Source: an uncultured Phenylobacterium sp. (GTDB lineage: Bacteria > Pseudomonadota > Alphaproteobacteria > Caulobacterales > Caulobacteraceae). From it: 5,334 nucleotides of DNA. The notes beneath the pieces are model-generated. The model searched no databases. It worked only from the letters and a program-made list of their open reading frames with translations, and was not told the DNA's origin. The translations under genes were made by a program, and so were the position numbers. The stretch covers positions 1-5,334 of the forward strand of contig CAMFIW010000247.1 in NCBI GenBank assembly GCA_945952355.1. The letters are read 5' to 3'. Of the stretch, positions 1 through 5,334 are shown in pieces. Within the stretch, counting starts at the first letter, position 1. Every line of letters begins with the position of its first letter.

Positions 1-1
1 G

Positions 2-19
2 GCGTTGGAGCCGGCGTGA
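2..19 (+). CDS. C-terminal tail of an upstream gene, possibly miaB (5' truncated)
   Basis: In frame 2 the first bases read as five codons, Ala-Leu-Glu-Pro-Ala, followed by TGA at 17-19. That stop overlaps the GTG start of phoH in the four bases GTGA (16-19), a typical coupling junction, and every later gene in the cluster is packed just as tightly. This suggests a real upstream gene ending here. In many proteobacteria, including Escherichia coli (miaB-ybeZ-ybeY-ybeX-lnt), the gene before phoH is miaB, the tRNA methylthiotransferase. Five residues cannot identify the protein, so miaB is an inference from gene order only. Confidence 0.4.
   Translation, partial: ALEPA
7..10 (+). promoter_or_regulatory. 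Ribosome binding site of phoH
   Basis: GGAG at 7-10 lies 5 nt before the GTG at 16. It supports that GTG as the start, although the frame stays open to the window edge and a start further upstream cannot be excluded. Confidence 0.55.
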
Positions 20-969
20 GCAAGGGGCCGGAATTCATCCCGCTGTCCGACGCGGCCTCCCGCGCGGTGGCCGGCGCCGCCAGCCGTCATGCCGCCCTGA
101 TCGAGGACGCCCTCGACGTGCTGGTCGAGACCCCCGGTGGGGGCGTGTCATTGAAGGGCGACGCCAAGGCGCGCAACGCCGCCAAGCGCGTGGTCGAAGC
201 CCTCGCCGCCCGCGCCGACGAGGGGCTGGAAGTGACCGAGGCCGACGTCCGCGTCGCCATCGGCCAGGCCCGCGTGGGCCACGGCGGCGCGCCCGGCGGC
301 CTGCCGTCCGGCCGTCGCGGCCAGGTGGCTCCAAAGACCGCCACCCAGGCGCGCTATCTGGACGATCTCGCCAAATGCGAGCTGGTCTTCGGCCTGGGCC
401 CGGCGGGCACCGGCAAGACCTTCCTCGCCGTGGCGCACGGGGCGGGCCTCCTGCTTCGCGGCGAGGTCGATCGGCTGATCGTCTCGCGTCCGGCCGTCGA
501 GGCCGGCGAGCGGCTCGGATTCCTGCCCGGCGACCTGTCCGAGAAGGTCGATCCCTACATGGCCCCGGTCTGGGAGGCCCTGACCGACATCCTGGGCGCC
601 GACCAATTCCGCCGCCGGCGCGAGAAGGGCGAGATCGAGCTCGCCCCCATCGCCTTCATGCGCGGCCGCACGCTCAGCCACGCCTATGTCATCGTCGACG
701 AGGCGCAGAACTGTTCGCGGCTGCAGATGAAGATGGTGCTCACCCGGATCGGCGAGGGCGCCCGCATGGTGGTGACCGGCGACCCCAGCCAGGTCGACCT
801 GCCGCGGCCCGAGGATTCCGGCCTCGCCCATGCCGTGGGCCTTCTGGACGGGGTCAAGGGCGTGGCGGTCAGCCGCTTCTCAGCCGAGGATGTGGTGCGC
901 CATCCGCTGGTCGAGCGTATCGTGCGCGCCTACGAGGCCGACAGCGCCAAGCGCGGACGACCGGGTTGA
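16..969 (+). CDS. phoH: PhoH family ATPase (YbeZ type)
   Basis: This is a cytosolic P-loop ATPase of the PhoH/YbeZ family. Relatives act with YbeY in RNA and ribosome metabolism, but the exact reaction is not settled. The 317-residue protein has an N-terminal region (about 1-95) with the family's LIED...GDAKAR-type pattern, then the ATPase domain. Walker A is GPAGTGKT at 128-135. The family block RPAVEAGERLGFLPGD is at 158-173, Walker B with DEAQN is at 228-232, and TGDPSQVDLP is at 254-263. The C-terminal VVRHPLVERIVRAYE block is also present. The length is slightly short for the family because the N-terminus is compact. The start is GTG at 16, with GGAG 5 nt upstream and a GTGA overlap with the previous stop. 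Its own stop overlaps the ybeY start, so the two are probably translationally coupled. No key residue appears to be missing. Confidence 0.95.
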   Translation: MSKGPEFIPLSDAASRAVAGAASRHAALIEDALDVLVETPGGGVSLKGDAKARNAAKRVVEALAARADEGLEVTEADVRVAIGQARVGHGGAPGGLPSGRRGQVAPKTATQARYLDDLAKCELVFGLGPAGTGKTFLAVAHGAGLLLRGEVDRLIVSRPAVEAGERLGFLPGDLSEKVDPYMAPVWEALTDILGADQFRRRREKGEIELAPIAFMRGRTLSHAYVIVDEAQNCSRLQMKMVLTRIGEGARMVVTGDPSQVDLPRPEDSGLAHAVGLLDGVKGVAVSRFSAEDVVRHPLVERIVRAYEADSAKRGRPG

Positions 970-1442
970 ACGAGATCGACATCGAGGTCGAGGACGAGAG
1001 CTGGACCGGCGCCCTGCCGCAGGCCGAGACCCTGGCGCGCGCCGCCGCCCAAGCGGCCCTCGACCGGGTGGAGTTCGAAGGCGGGATCGCCCTTTTGCTC
1101 ACCGACGACGGGGCGGTGCGCGACCTGAACGCCCGCTTCCGGTCGCAGGACAAGCCGACCAACGTGCTGTCCTTCCCCTCGCGGTTGAACCCCGAAACCC
1201 ACCTGGGCGACGTGGCGCTCGCCTTCGGCGTCTGCGTGCGCGAAGCGGAGGCGCAGGGCAAGCCATTGGGGCATCATCTGCAACACCTCGTGGCGCATGG
1301 GGTCCTGCATCTTGTAGGCTACGACCACGAGACCGACGCCGAGGCCGCCGAGATGGAAGGTCTGGAGCGGGAGGTGCTGGCCGAGCTTGGGGTCCCCGAC
1401 CCCTATGCGGCCGAACGGGGAGACGATGGCGAACAGCGATGA
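966..1442 (+). CDS. ybeY: Endoribonuclease / rRNA maturation factor YbeY
   Basis: YbeY is a metal-dependent cytosolic protein needed for 16S rRNA 3'-end maturation and 70S ribosome quality control. The 158-residue protein carries the UPF0054 signature HGVLHLVGYDH. The three metal-binding histidines are H111, H115 and H121, in H-x3-H-x5-H spacing. The conserved arginine of the LNxxFR motif is R59, followed by KPTNVLSFP; Asn replaces the Asp of the E. coli TDVLSFP form, as I recall is common in alphaproteobacteria. The start is TTG at 966, which shares TTGA with the phoH stop. It gives the expected N-terminus (NEIDIEVEDESW) and length. A longer reading is open in this frame back to 375, but that extension lies entirely inside phoH and lacks family sequence. 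The Shine-Dalgarno match is weak (GGA at 955-957), consistent with coupling to phoH translation. The 3' end overlaps corC by 17 nt. Confidence 0.94.
   Translation: MNEIDIEVEDESWTGALPQAETLARAAAQAALDRVEFEGGIALLLTDDGAVRDLNARFRSQDKPTNVLSFPSRLNPETHLGDVALAFGVCVREAEAQGKPLGHHLQHLVAHGVLHLVGYDHETDAEAAEMEGLEREVLAELGVPDPYAAERGDDGEQR
1417..1422 (+). promoter_or_regulatory. Ribosome binding site of corC, inside the ybeY 3' end
   Basis: GGGGAG at 1417-1422 lies 3 nt before the ATG at 1426. It selects this ATG over the in-frame TTG at 1387 and ATG at 1405, which lack such a site. Confidence 0.6.
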
Positions 1443-2313
1443 GCCGGGCCCGGCGCGGCCGCGGAAGGGACTGAGGGCGATGCTGCGCCGCTGGCTGGGT
1501 GACGCCGAACCTTCGCCCCAGACGGCCGCGGAGGCTCTCGCGGAGTCCATCGGTGGGCGGCTGGTGGACCAGGCCCAGGCCTTCCAGACCCTGCGTGTCG
1601 AGGACGTGATGATCCCGCGCGCCGACATCGTCGCGGTGGAGCTGTCCTGTTCCTTCTCGGGCCTGGTCGAACGGTTCATCGATGCCGAGCATTCGCGCAT
1701 GCCGATCTACCGCGATACGCTCGACGACCCGGTGGGCGTCGTCCACGTCAAGGATGTGTTCAAGCTCATGGCCGGTCCCGACAAGGGCAGGGCCAGGAAG
1801 CCCGGTCCCGGCGACCTGATCCTCCAGAAGCTGCGCCGGGACGCCCTCTATGTTCCGGCGTCCATGCGCGCTGCCGATCTGCTGCTGCGGATGCAGACCT
1901 CGCGCACCCACATGGCCCTGGTGATCGACGAGTTCGGCGGCACGGATGGCCTGGTCACTCTGGAAGACCTGGTCGAGGCCGTGGTCGGCGAGATCGACGA
2001 CGAGCATGACGAGGCCCAGGCCGCGGGCGTCGTCGCCCGTCCGGGCGGCGTTTTCGAGGCCGTGGCCCGCGCGCCGCTGGAGGAGCTGGAGACCGCGGTC
2101 GGCCGCGATCTCGCTCCACCCGACCTCGACGAGGAGATCGACACGGTCGGCGGCCTCGTCACCGCGCTTGCTGGCCGAGTGCCGCAGCGGGGGGAGGTGA
2201 TCCCGCACCCGGACGGTTTCGAGCTCCAGGTGCTGGACGCCGATCCTCGCCGCGTCAAGCGCGTGCGCCTGAAGCCCGCACCAGCGCCGCCCGCGCCCGA
2301 TCCCATCGTCTGA
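1426..2313 (+). CDS. corC: CBS-pair protein CorC/YbeX (hemolysin C-like)
   Basis: This 295-residue cytosolic protein has the CorC/TlyC layout without an N-terminal DUF21 membrane domain, and its length matches E. coli YbeX (292 residues). A short charged N-terminus (1-50) is followed by a CBS domain beginning with LRVEDVMIPR (56-65). A second CBS domain ends in DEFGGTDGLVTLEDL (168-182), a strong family signature that leads into VVGEIDDEHD (187-196). The CorC_HlyC transporter-associated domain runs from about 207 to the end and includes DEEIDTVGGLV. Older names link the family to magnesium/cobalt efflux or haemolysis, but its fixed place beside ybeY and phoH fits the more recent link to ribosome metabolism. 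CBS pairs usually bind adenine nucleotides. The start at 1426 is supported by GGGGAG just upstream, and the gene overlaps ybeY by 17 nt. It ends 1 nt before lnt. Confidence 0.93.
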   Translation: MANSDEPGPARPRKGLRAMLRRWLGDAEPSPQTAAEALAESIGGRLVDQAQAFQTLRVEDVMIPRADIVAVELSCSFSGLVERFIDAEHSRMPIYRDTLDDPVGVVHVKDVFKLMAGPDKGRARKPGPGDLILQKLRRDALYVPASMRAADLLLRMQTSRTHMALVIDEFGGTDGLVTLEDLVEAVVGEIDDEHDEAQAAGVVARPGGVFEAVARAPLEELETAVGRDLAPPDLDEEIDTVGGLVTALAGRVPQRGEVIPHPDGFELQVLDADPRRVKRVRLKPAPAPPAPDPIV

Positions 2314-2314
2314 C

Positions 2315-3898
2315 GTGAACACCTGGCTCGCCCGCCTCCTGGCGCTGGCCGGCGGCCTCGCCGCCGCGCTCGCCTTTCCGCCGTTCGGCGTCCTGCCGGG
2401 TCTCCTGGGCTATGCTCTGCTGCTGCGCCTGGTCGACACGAATGGGCCGCGGCCGCGGCGATCGGCCTTCTTCCGGGGCTGGCTGGCCGGGGTCGGCTAT
2501 TTCGGCCTGGGCGTCGGGTGGATCACCGAGCCCTTCATGGTGGACGCGGCCGAGCAGGGCTGGATGGCGCCCTTCGCCCTGCTGCTGATGGCCGGCGGCC
2601 TGGCCCTGTTCTGGGGCTTCGCGGCCCTGGTCTTCCGCATCGTTCGCGCGCCCGGCTGGACCCGCCTGCTGGCCTTCGCCGCGTCGCTCTCGGCCTTCGA
2701 GTGGCTGCGCGGCCACGTCTTCACCGGCTTCCCGTGGAACCTGCCCGGCGAGACCTGGGCGGCCGGTTCGGCGCCCTCGCAGGCGGCGTCGCTGATCGGC
2801 GCCTACGGCCTGACCTATGTGACCGTCTTCCTCGCCGCCGCGCCGGCCCTGCTGCTCGACCCGGTCTCCCGCCGCGCCCGCGCCGCCGTCGCCGGCCTGG
2901 CGCTCGCCGCGCTCGCCGGCCTCTACGGCTTCGGGAGCTGGCGTCTGGCCCATGCCGTCCAGCCGTCGGCGACCGCGCCGCTCGTCCGCATCGTCCAGGC
3001 CAATATCGACCAGAAGGACAAGTGGAAGCCGGAGAACCTGCCCCAGGTCTTCGCCACCTATCGCCGGCTGACCGCCGCGCCCGCGGCCGCGACGCCCGAT
3101 GTCGTGGTCTGGCCGGAAGGCGCCCTGCCGGCGGTGATCGACGACCTGCTCTATCCGGGAAGTCCCTATCTGGACGGCCTGGTCGCCAGCCTCAGGCCCG
3201 GCCAGACCCTGATGATGGGAGCCAACCGCGCCGGCCTCGGGCCGAACGGCAAGATCGCCTACTACAACAGCCTGATCGCCTTCCGGCGCGAGCCGGGCCC
3301 TGGCGGCCTGCGGGTCACCGGCATCTATGACAAGCATCGCCTGGTGCCGTTCGGTGAGTTCCTGCCGGCCGGCGAGTTCGCCACCCGCTGGGGGATCCGC
3401 AGCCTGGTGCACATGCCGGACGACTTCACCCCCGGGCCCGAGCCGCTGCCGCTCCGGCCCTTGGGCCTGCCACCGGTCCAGCCGCTGATCTGCTACGAGG
3501 CCCTGTTCCCGCGGGTCGCCGACGGGGCCGCCGCCCGCGCCGGCGAGCGCGCCGCCTGGCTGCTCAACGTCTCCAACGACGCCTGGTTCGGCCAGACCAG
3601 CGGCCCATGGCAGCACCTGAACATCGCCGGCTACCGCGCCATCGAGGCCGGCCTGCCCCTGGTGCGCGCCACGCCCACGGGCGTCAGCGTCGTACTCGAC
3701 GCCTATGGCCGCGCCGTCGACGGCAAAAGGCTCAAACTGGGTCAGGAGGGTGTGATCGACGCCCGCTTGCCCCCCGCCTTGCCATCGACAACCTATTCGA
3801 AGCGGGGTGAAATATTCTTGGCTGCCGCCCTGCTCGTCTCGCTCGTCCTGGCCGCCGCTCGACACAGGCTGACAACGCGTCCCCCATACCAGGGATAG
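2315..3898 (+). CDS. lnt: Apolipoprotein N-acyltransferase
   Basis: Lnt transfers an acyl chain from a phospholipid to the N-terminal diacylglyceryl-cysteine of lipoproteins, the last maturation step, at the periplasmic face of the inner membrane. The 527-residue protein begins with several hydrophobic segments (about residues 1-215), including the conserved WLRGHVFTGFPWN (130-142). The nitrilase-fold domain starts near 223 (LVRIVQANID). The catalytic triad is visible: E268 in VVWPEG, K340 in YDKHRLVPFGEFLP and C393 in LICYE, matching E267, K335 and C387 of E. coli. E348 and E395 match other essential residues. NVSNDAWFG and the GYRAIE block follow, and one hydrophobic helix (about 499-517) closes the protein. 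The GTG start lies 1 nt after the corC stop with no clear Shine-Dalgarno, so expression probably depends on coupling. In Sinorhizobium an lnt homologue (actA) is needed for acid tolerance. Confidence 0.97.
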   Translation: MNTWLARLLALAGGLAAALAFPPFGVLPGLLGYALLLRLVDTNGPRPRRSAFFRGWLAGVGYFGLGVGWITEPFMVDAAEQGWMAPFALLLMAGGLALFWGFAALVFRIVRAPGWTRLLAFAASLSAFEWLRGHVFTGFPWNLPGETWAAGSAPSQAASLIGAYGLTYVTVFLAAAPALLLDPVSRRARAAVAGLALAALAGLYGFGSWRLAHAVQPSATAPLVRIVQANIDQKDKWKPENLPQVFATYRRLTAAPAAATPDVVVWPEGALPAVIDDLLYPGSPYLDGLVASLRPGQTLMMGANRAGLGPNGKIAYYNSLIAFRREPGPGGLRVTGIYDKHRLVPFGEFLPAGEFATRWGIRSLVHMPDDFTPGPEPLPLRPLGLPPVQPLICYEALFPRVADGAAARAGERAAWLLNVSNDAWFGQTSGPWQHLNIAGYRAIEAGLPLVRATPTGVSVVLDAYGRAVDGKRLKLGQEGVIDARLPPALPSTTYSKRGEIFLAAALLVSLVLAAARHRLTTRPPYQG

Positions 3899-3902
3899 GA
3901 AC

Positions 3903-4343
3903 ATGTCCAAGGACCCCGAAGCGGACCGCGCGCCCAACCCGATCGATCTTCACGTCGGGCTTCGCATCCGTCTGCGCCGGCGCGAGCTCGGGGTCAGCCA
4001 GGAGAAGCTGGCCGACTCCATCGGGCTCACCTTCCAGCAGGTCCAGAAGTACGAGCGCGCCGCCAACCGCGTATCGGCCTCCAAGCTGTGGGAGATGGCC
4101 CGCGCCCTGAAGACCTCCATCGCCTATTTCTTCGAGGGCCTGGGCGATCCCGGCCGCAACGATCCCGAGCCCGAGGGCCCGCCGCCCGGCCATGCCTTCC
4201 TGCTCACGCCCGAGGGCCTGGAACTCGCCGCCGCATTTCCGCGCATCAAGAAGGCCCGCGTCCGCCGCCGCATTCTCGACCTCGTCCGCGCAATGGTCGA
4301 CGAGGAGGAGCAGGAGGCCGCCGAGGGGACCAAAGACGCCTGA
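3903..4343 (+). CDS. XRE-family transcriptional regulator, PhrR/PraR type
   Basis: This 146-residue cytosolic DNA-binding protein has one Cro/C1-type helix-turn-helix at about 18-78. The scaffold helix is SQEKLADSI (32-40), the recognition helix is TFQQVQKYERA (43-53), and the domain ends with the AYFFEG segment. The block NPIDLHVGLRIRLRR...SQEKLA...TFQQVQKYE...NRVSASKL strongly resembles, from memory, the alphaproteobacterial PhrR/PraR regulators. These include the low-pH-induced phrR of Sinorhizobium and PraR of Azorhizobium and Rhizobium. The C-terminal part (80-146) is charged, with a Pro-rich linker and an acidic tail, and shows no recognised sensor domain. The ATG lies 4 nt after the lnt stop, with AGGG (3891-3894) 8 nt upstream, so it is probably the last gene of the lnt operon. 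Its targets here are unknown. It may control genes elsewhere, and control of the neighbouring metK is only a possibility. Confidence 0.88.
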   Translation: MSKDPEADRAPNPIDLHVGLRIRLRRRELGVSQEKLADSIGLTFQQVQKYERAANRVSASKLWEMARALKTSIAYFFEGLGDPGRNDPEPEGPPPGHAFLLTPEGLELAAAFPRIKKARVRRRILDLVRAMVDEEEQEAAEGTKDA

Positions 4344-4358
4344 CCGGGCCTCCGTGGC

Positions 4359-4386
4359 TTGCGGGACATAAAGATTCCTTTATAGG
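4359..4386 (+). promoter_or_regulatory. Possible metK promoter overlapping the operator
   Basis: TTGCGG (4359-4364) and TATAGG (4381-4386) are separated by 16 nt and resemble a weak -35/-10 pair (three and four consensus matches). The operator-like repeat lies over the spacer and the -10, as expected for repression. The match is weak and alphaproteobacterial promoters diverge from the E. coli consensus, so the exact boxes are uncertain. A promoter somewhere in 4344-4451 is likely, because this is the only real gap between genes in the window. Confidence 0.3.
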
Positions 4387-4393
4387 TTCCCGC
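4361..4393. repeat. Nested inverted repeat in the metK upstream region
   Basis: Outer arms GCGGGA (4361-4366) and TCCCGC (4388-4393) enclose the inner perfect repeat ATAAAG (4368-4373) and CTTTAT (4378-4383). The two stems are separated by 1 nt on the left and 4 nt on the right. As DNA it could be a composite operator; as read-through RNA from the upstream operon it could fold into a long hairpin. No T-run follows, so it does not look like an intrinsic terminator. Confidence 0.5.
4368..4383. promoter_or_regulatory. Candidate operator of metK
   Basis: ATAAAG-ATTC-CTTTAT is a perfect 6-bp inverted repeat with a 4-bp spacer. It is very AT-rich inside an otherwise GC-rich intergenic region and lies 69 nt before the metK start. 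It is two bases from the full palindrome ATAAAGATATCTTTAT. Short AT-rich palindromes upstream of S-adenosylmethionine cycle genes in proteobacteria are known operators of ArsR-family regulators such as SahR, but I cannot confirm that this matches their motif. The spacer with its flanking G forms GATTC (4373-4377), a GANTC methylation site. Confidence 0.5.
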
Positions 4394-4407
4394 CTGCTAT
4401 CGACCCG

Positions 4408-4425
4408 GCGCGCGCCGACGCGCGC
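4408..4425 (+). other. GC-only hairpin in the metK leader
   Basis: GCGCGCG (4408-4414) and CGCGCGC (4419-4425) can pair around the loop CCGA, giving a stable 7-bp stem in RNA. It ends 15 nt before the metK ribosome binding site. It overlaps the 10-bp DNA palindrome GGCGCGCGCC (4407-4416). It has no following T-run and is not a recognisable terminator. It could shape the leader RNA or arise from the GC-rich composition alone. Confidence 0.3.
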
Positions 4426-4440
4426 GGTCATGCCTCTTCC

Positions 4441-4444
4441 GGAG
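4441..4444 (+). promoter_or_regulatory. Ribosome binding site of metK
   Basis: GGAG at 4441-4444 lies 7 nt before the TTG at 4452, an ideal spacing. It decides the TTG start. The nearby ATG at 4430 is upstream of this site and out of frame with metK. Confidence 0.7.
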
Positions 4445-4451
4445 CCATCCC

Positions 4452-5334
4452 TTGAGCCGTTCCAGCTACATCTTCACCAGCGAAAGCGTGTCCGAAGGCC
4501 ATCCCGACAAGGTCGCCGACCGGATCTCCGACACCGTCGTCGACGCGTTCCTCTCGGTCGAGCCCGAGGCCCGCGTGGCCTGCGAGACCCTGGTGACCAC
4601 CAACCGCATCGTGCTGGCGGGCGAAGTGCGGGCGGCCAAGCCGGGCGCCTCGAAGGATGAGAACAAGAAGCTCACCAAGGAGATCCTCGGCGCCCTGGAG
4701 CCCAAGGTCCGCGCCGCCATCAAGGACATCGGCTACGAGCAGAAGGGCTTCCACTGGCAGAAGGCGAAATATGCCTGCCACCTGCACGCCCAATCCGCCC
4801 ACATCGCCCAGGGCGTCGATTCCTCCGAGAAGAAGGACGAGGGCGCCGGCGACCAGGGCATCATGTTCGGCTATGCCTGCGACGAGACTCCGGCCCTGAT
4901 GCCGGCGACCCTGCAGTATTCGCACGACATCCTGCGCAAGCTGTCGGAAGTGCGCCACTCGGGCGAATGCTCGGTGCTGGAGCCCGACGCCAAGAGCCAA
5001 GTCACCCTGCTCTACGAGGACGGCCGCCCGGTCGAGGTGCTGCAGATCGTCGTCTCGACCCAGCACAAGAAGCGTATCGGCCTGCACTCGGCCACGCCCA
5101 AGCGCATCAAGGACGTGATCCGTCCCTATGTGGAGAGCGTCTTCCCGGCGGGCCTGATCACCAAGAAGACCAAGTGGCACGTCAACCCGACCGGCCGCTT
5201 CGAGATCGGCGGCCCGGACGGCGACGCCGGCCTCACCGGCCGCAAGATCATCGTCGACACCTATGGCGGCGCGGCGCCCCACGGCGGCGGCGCCTTCTCG
5301 GGCAAGGACCCGACCAAGGTCGACCGCTCGGCCG
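4452..5334 (+). CDS. metK: S-adenosylmethionine synthetase (3' truncated by window edge)
   Basis: MetK makes S-adenosylmethionine from methionine and ATP in the cytosol, supplying methyl groups for DNA, RNA and protein methylation. The first 294 codons are present. [16 protein letters not shown] near the N-terminus supplies the catalytic H17 and D19. The first signature GAGDQG is at 131-136, DAGLTGRK at 258-265, and the second signature GGGAFSGKD at 278-286, followed by PTKVDRSA. These sit at a consistent offset of 16-20 residues from E. coli MetK (384 residues), owing to a longer segment before GAGDQG with lysine-rich stretches ([21 protein letters not shown]). I recall this longer form as usual in alphaproteobacteria. 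The start must be TTG at 4452: in this frame a TAG lies at 4383 and no ATG, GTG or TTG occurs between them, while GGAG is 7 nt upstream. The 108-nt gap and operator-like repeat suggest its own regulated promoter. Confidence 0.97.
   Translation, partial: MSRSSYIFTSESVSEGHPDKVADRISDTVVDAFLSVEPEARVACETLVTTNRIVLAGEVRAAKPGASKDENKKLTKEILGALEPKVRAAIKDIGYEQKGFHWQKAKYACHLHAQSAHIAQGVDSSEKKDEGAGDQGIMFGYACDETPALMPATLQYSHDILRKLSEVRHSGECSVLEPDAKSQVTLLYEDGRPVEVLQIVVSTQHKKRIGLHSATPKRIKDVIRPYVESVFPAGLITKKTKWHVNPTGRFEIGGPDGDAGLTGRKIIVDTYGGAAPHGGGAFSGKDPTKVDRSA

Noticed and set aside
375..965. N-terminal extension of ybeY inside phoH
   Set aside because: The frame is open but Arg/Gly/Pro-rich, lies entirely within the phoH ATPase domain, and has no relation to YbeY, which is normally about 150-170 residues.
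2255..3937. 560-codon open frame on the minus strand across lnt
   Set aside because: It is antisense to a complete lnt with catalytic triad. The translation is low-complexity Gly/Arg/Gln/Ala-rich, as expected from the complement of GC-rich codons, and has no recognisable domain.
3903..4343. Antitoxin or phage repressor identity for the helix-turn-helix gene
   Set aside because: There is no toxin partner or phage gene nearby. The gene is embedded in a conserved housekeeping order and matches the PhrR/PraR pattern better.
4361..4425. Rho-independent terminator after the regulator gene
   Set aside because: Both hairpin-forming repeats lack a following T-run; the bases after them are mixed or GC-rich.
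4344..4451. SAM-II or SAM/SAH riboswitch before metK
   Set aside because: I could not find the conserved core sequences or pseudoknot pairing of these classes by eye. A covariance search would be decisive.
4430..4660. ATG at 4430 as the start of the gene after the regulator
   Set aside because: It is out of frame with metK and lacks a ribosome binding site. It gives an Arg/Pro-rich peptide that ends within metK.
4428..5282. 284-codon open frame on the minus strand across metK
   Set aside because: It is antisense to metK, whose signatures are all intact. The composition is typical of a GC-driven shadow frame.

Overview
This window looks like a chromosomal housekeeping region of a high-GC alphaproteobacterium, most likely Caulobacterales (Caulobacter, Phenylobacterium or Brevundimonas type). 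The grounds are strongly GC-biased codon use, frequent GTG and TTG starts, alphaproteobacterial variants of each protein, and the gene order phoH-ybeY-corC-lnt-(PhrR/PraR-type regulator)-metK. The placement comes from recalled family and synteny knowledge, not from a search.

Layout: positions 2-19 hold the last five codons and stop of an upstream gene, possibly miaB. From 16 to 4343 five genes run on the + strand almost without gaps. phoH (16-969) overlaps the previous stop in GTGA. ybeY (966-1442) overlaps the phoH stop in TTGA. corC/ybeX (1426-2313) overlaps ybeY by 17 nt. lnt (2315-3898) begins 1 nt after corC, and the helix-turn-helix regulator (3903-4343) begins 4 nt after lnt. This is the architecture of one translationally coupled operon. 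The only real intergenic region (4344-4451, 108 nt) lies before metK (4452 to the window edge, truncated at its 3' end).

How the genes fit together: PhoH (YbeZ), YbeY and CorC (YbeX) form the conserved ribosome and RNA maturation cluster. Lnt performs the last acylation of lipoproteins in the inner membrane. The regulator resembles PhrR/PraR proteins of rhizobia, where phrR also sits beside an lnt homologue (actA). MetK makes S-adenosylmethionine and seems to have its own promoter region. That region contains an AT-rich inverted repeat (ATAAAG-N4-CTTTAT) that looks like a regulator operator. Its spacer completes a GATTC site, the target type (GANTC) of the cell-cycle methylase CcrM. An enclosing inverted repeat and a GC-rich hairpin lie in the same 108 nt.

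I found no mobile element, CRISPR array, RNA gene or recognisable riboswitch. All genes look intact apart from truncation at the window edges. The region is mostly ordinary; the metK control region is the part most worth a second look.
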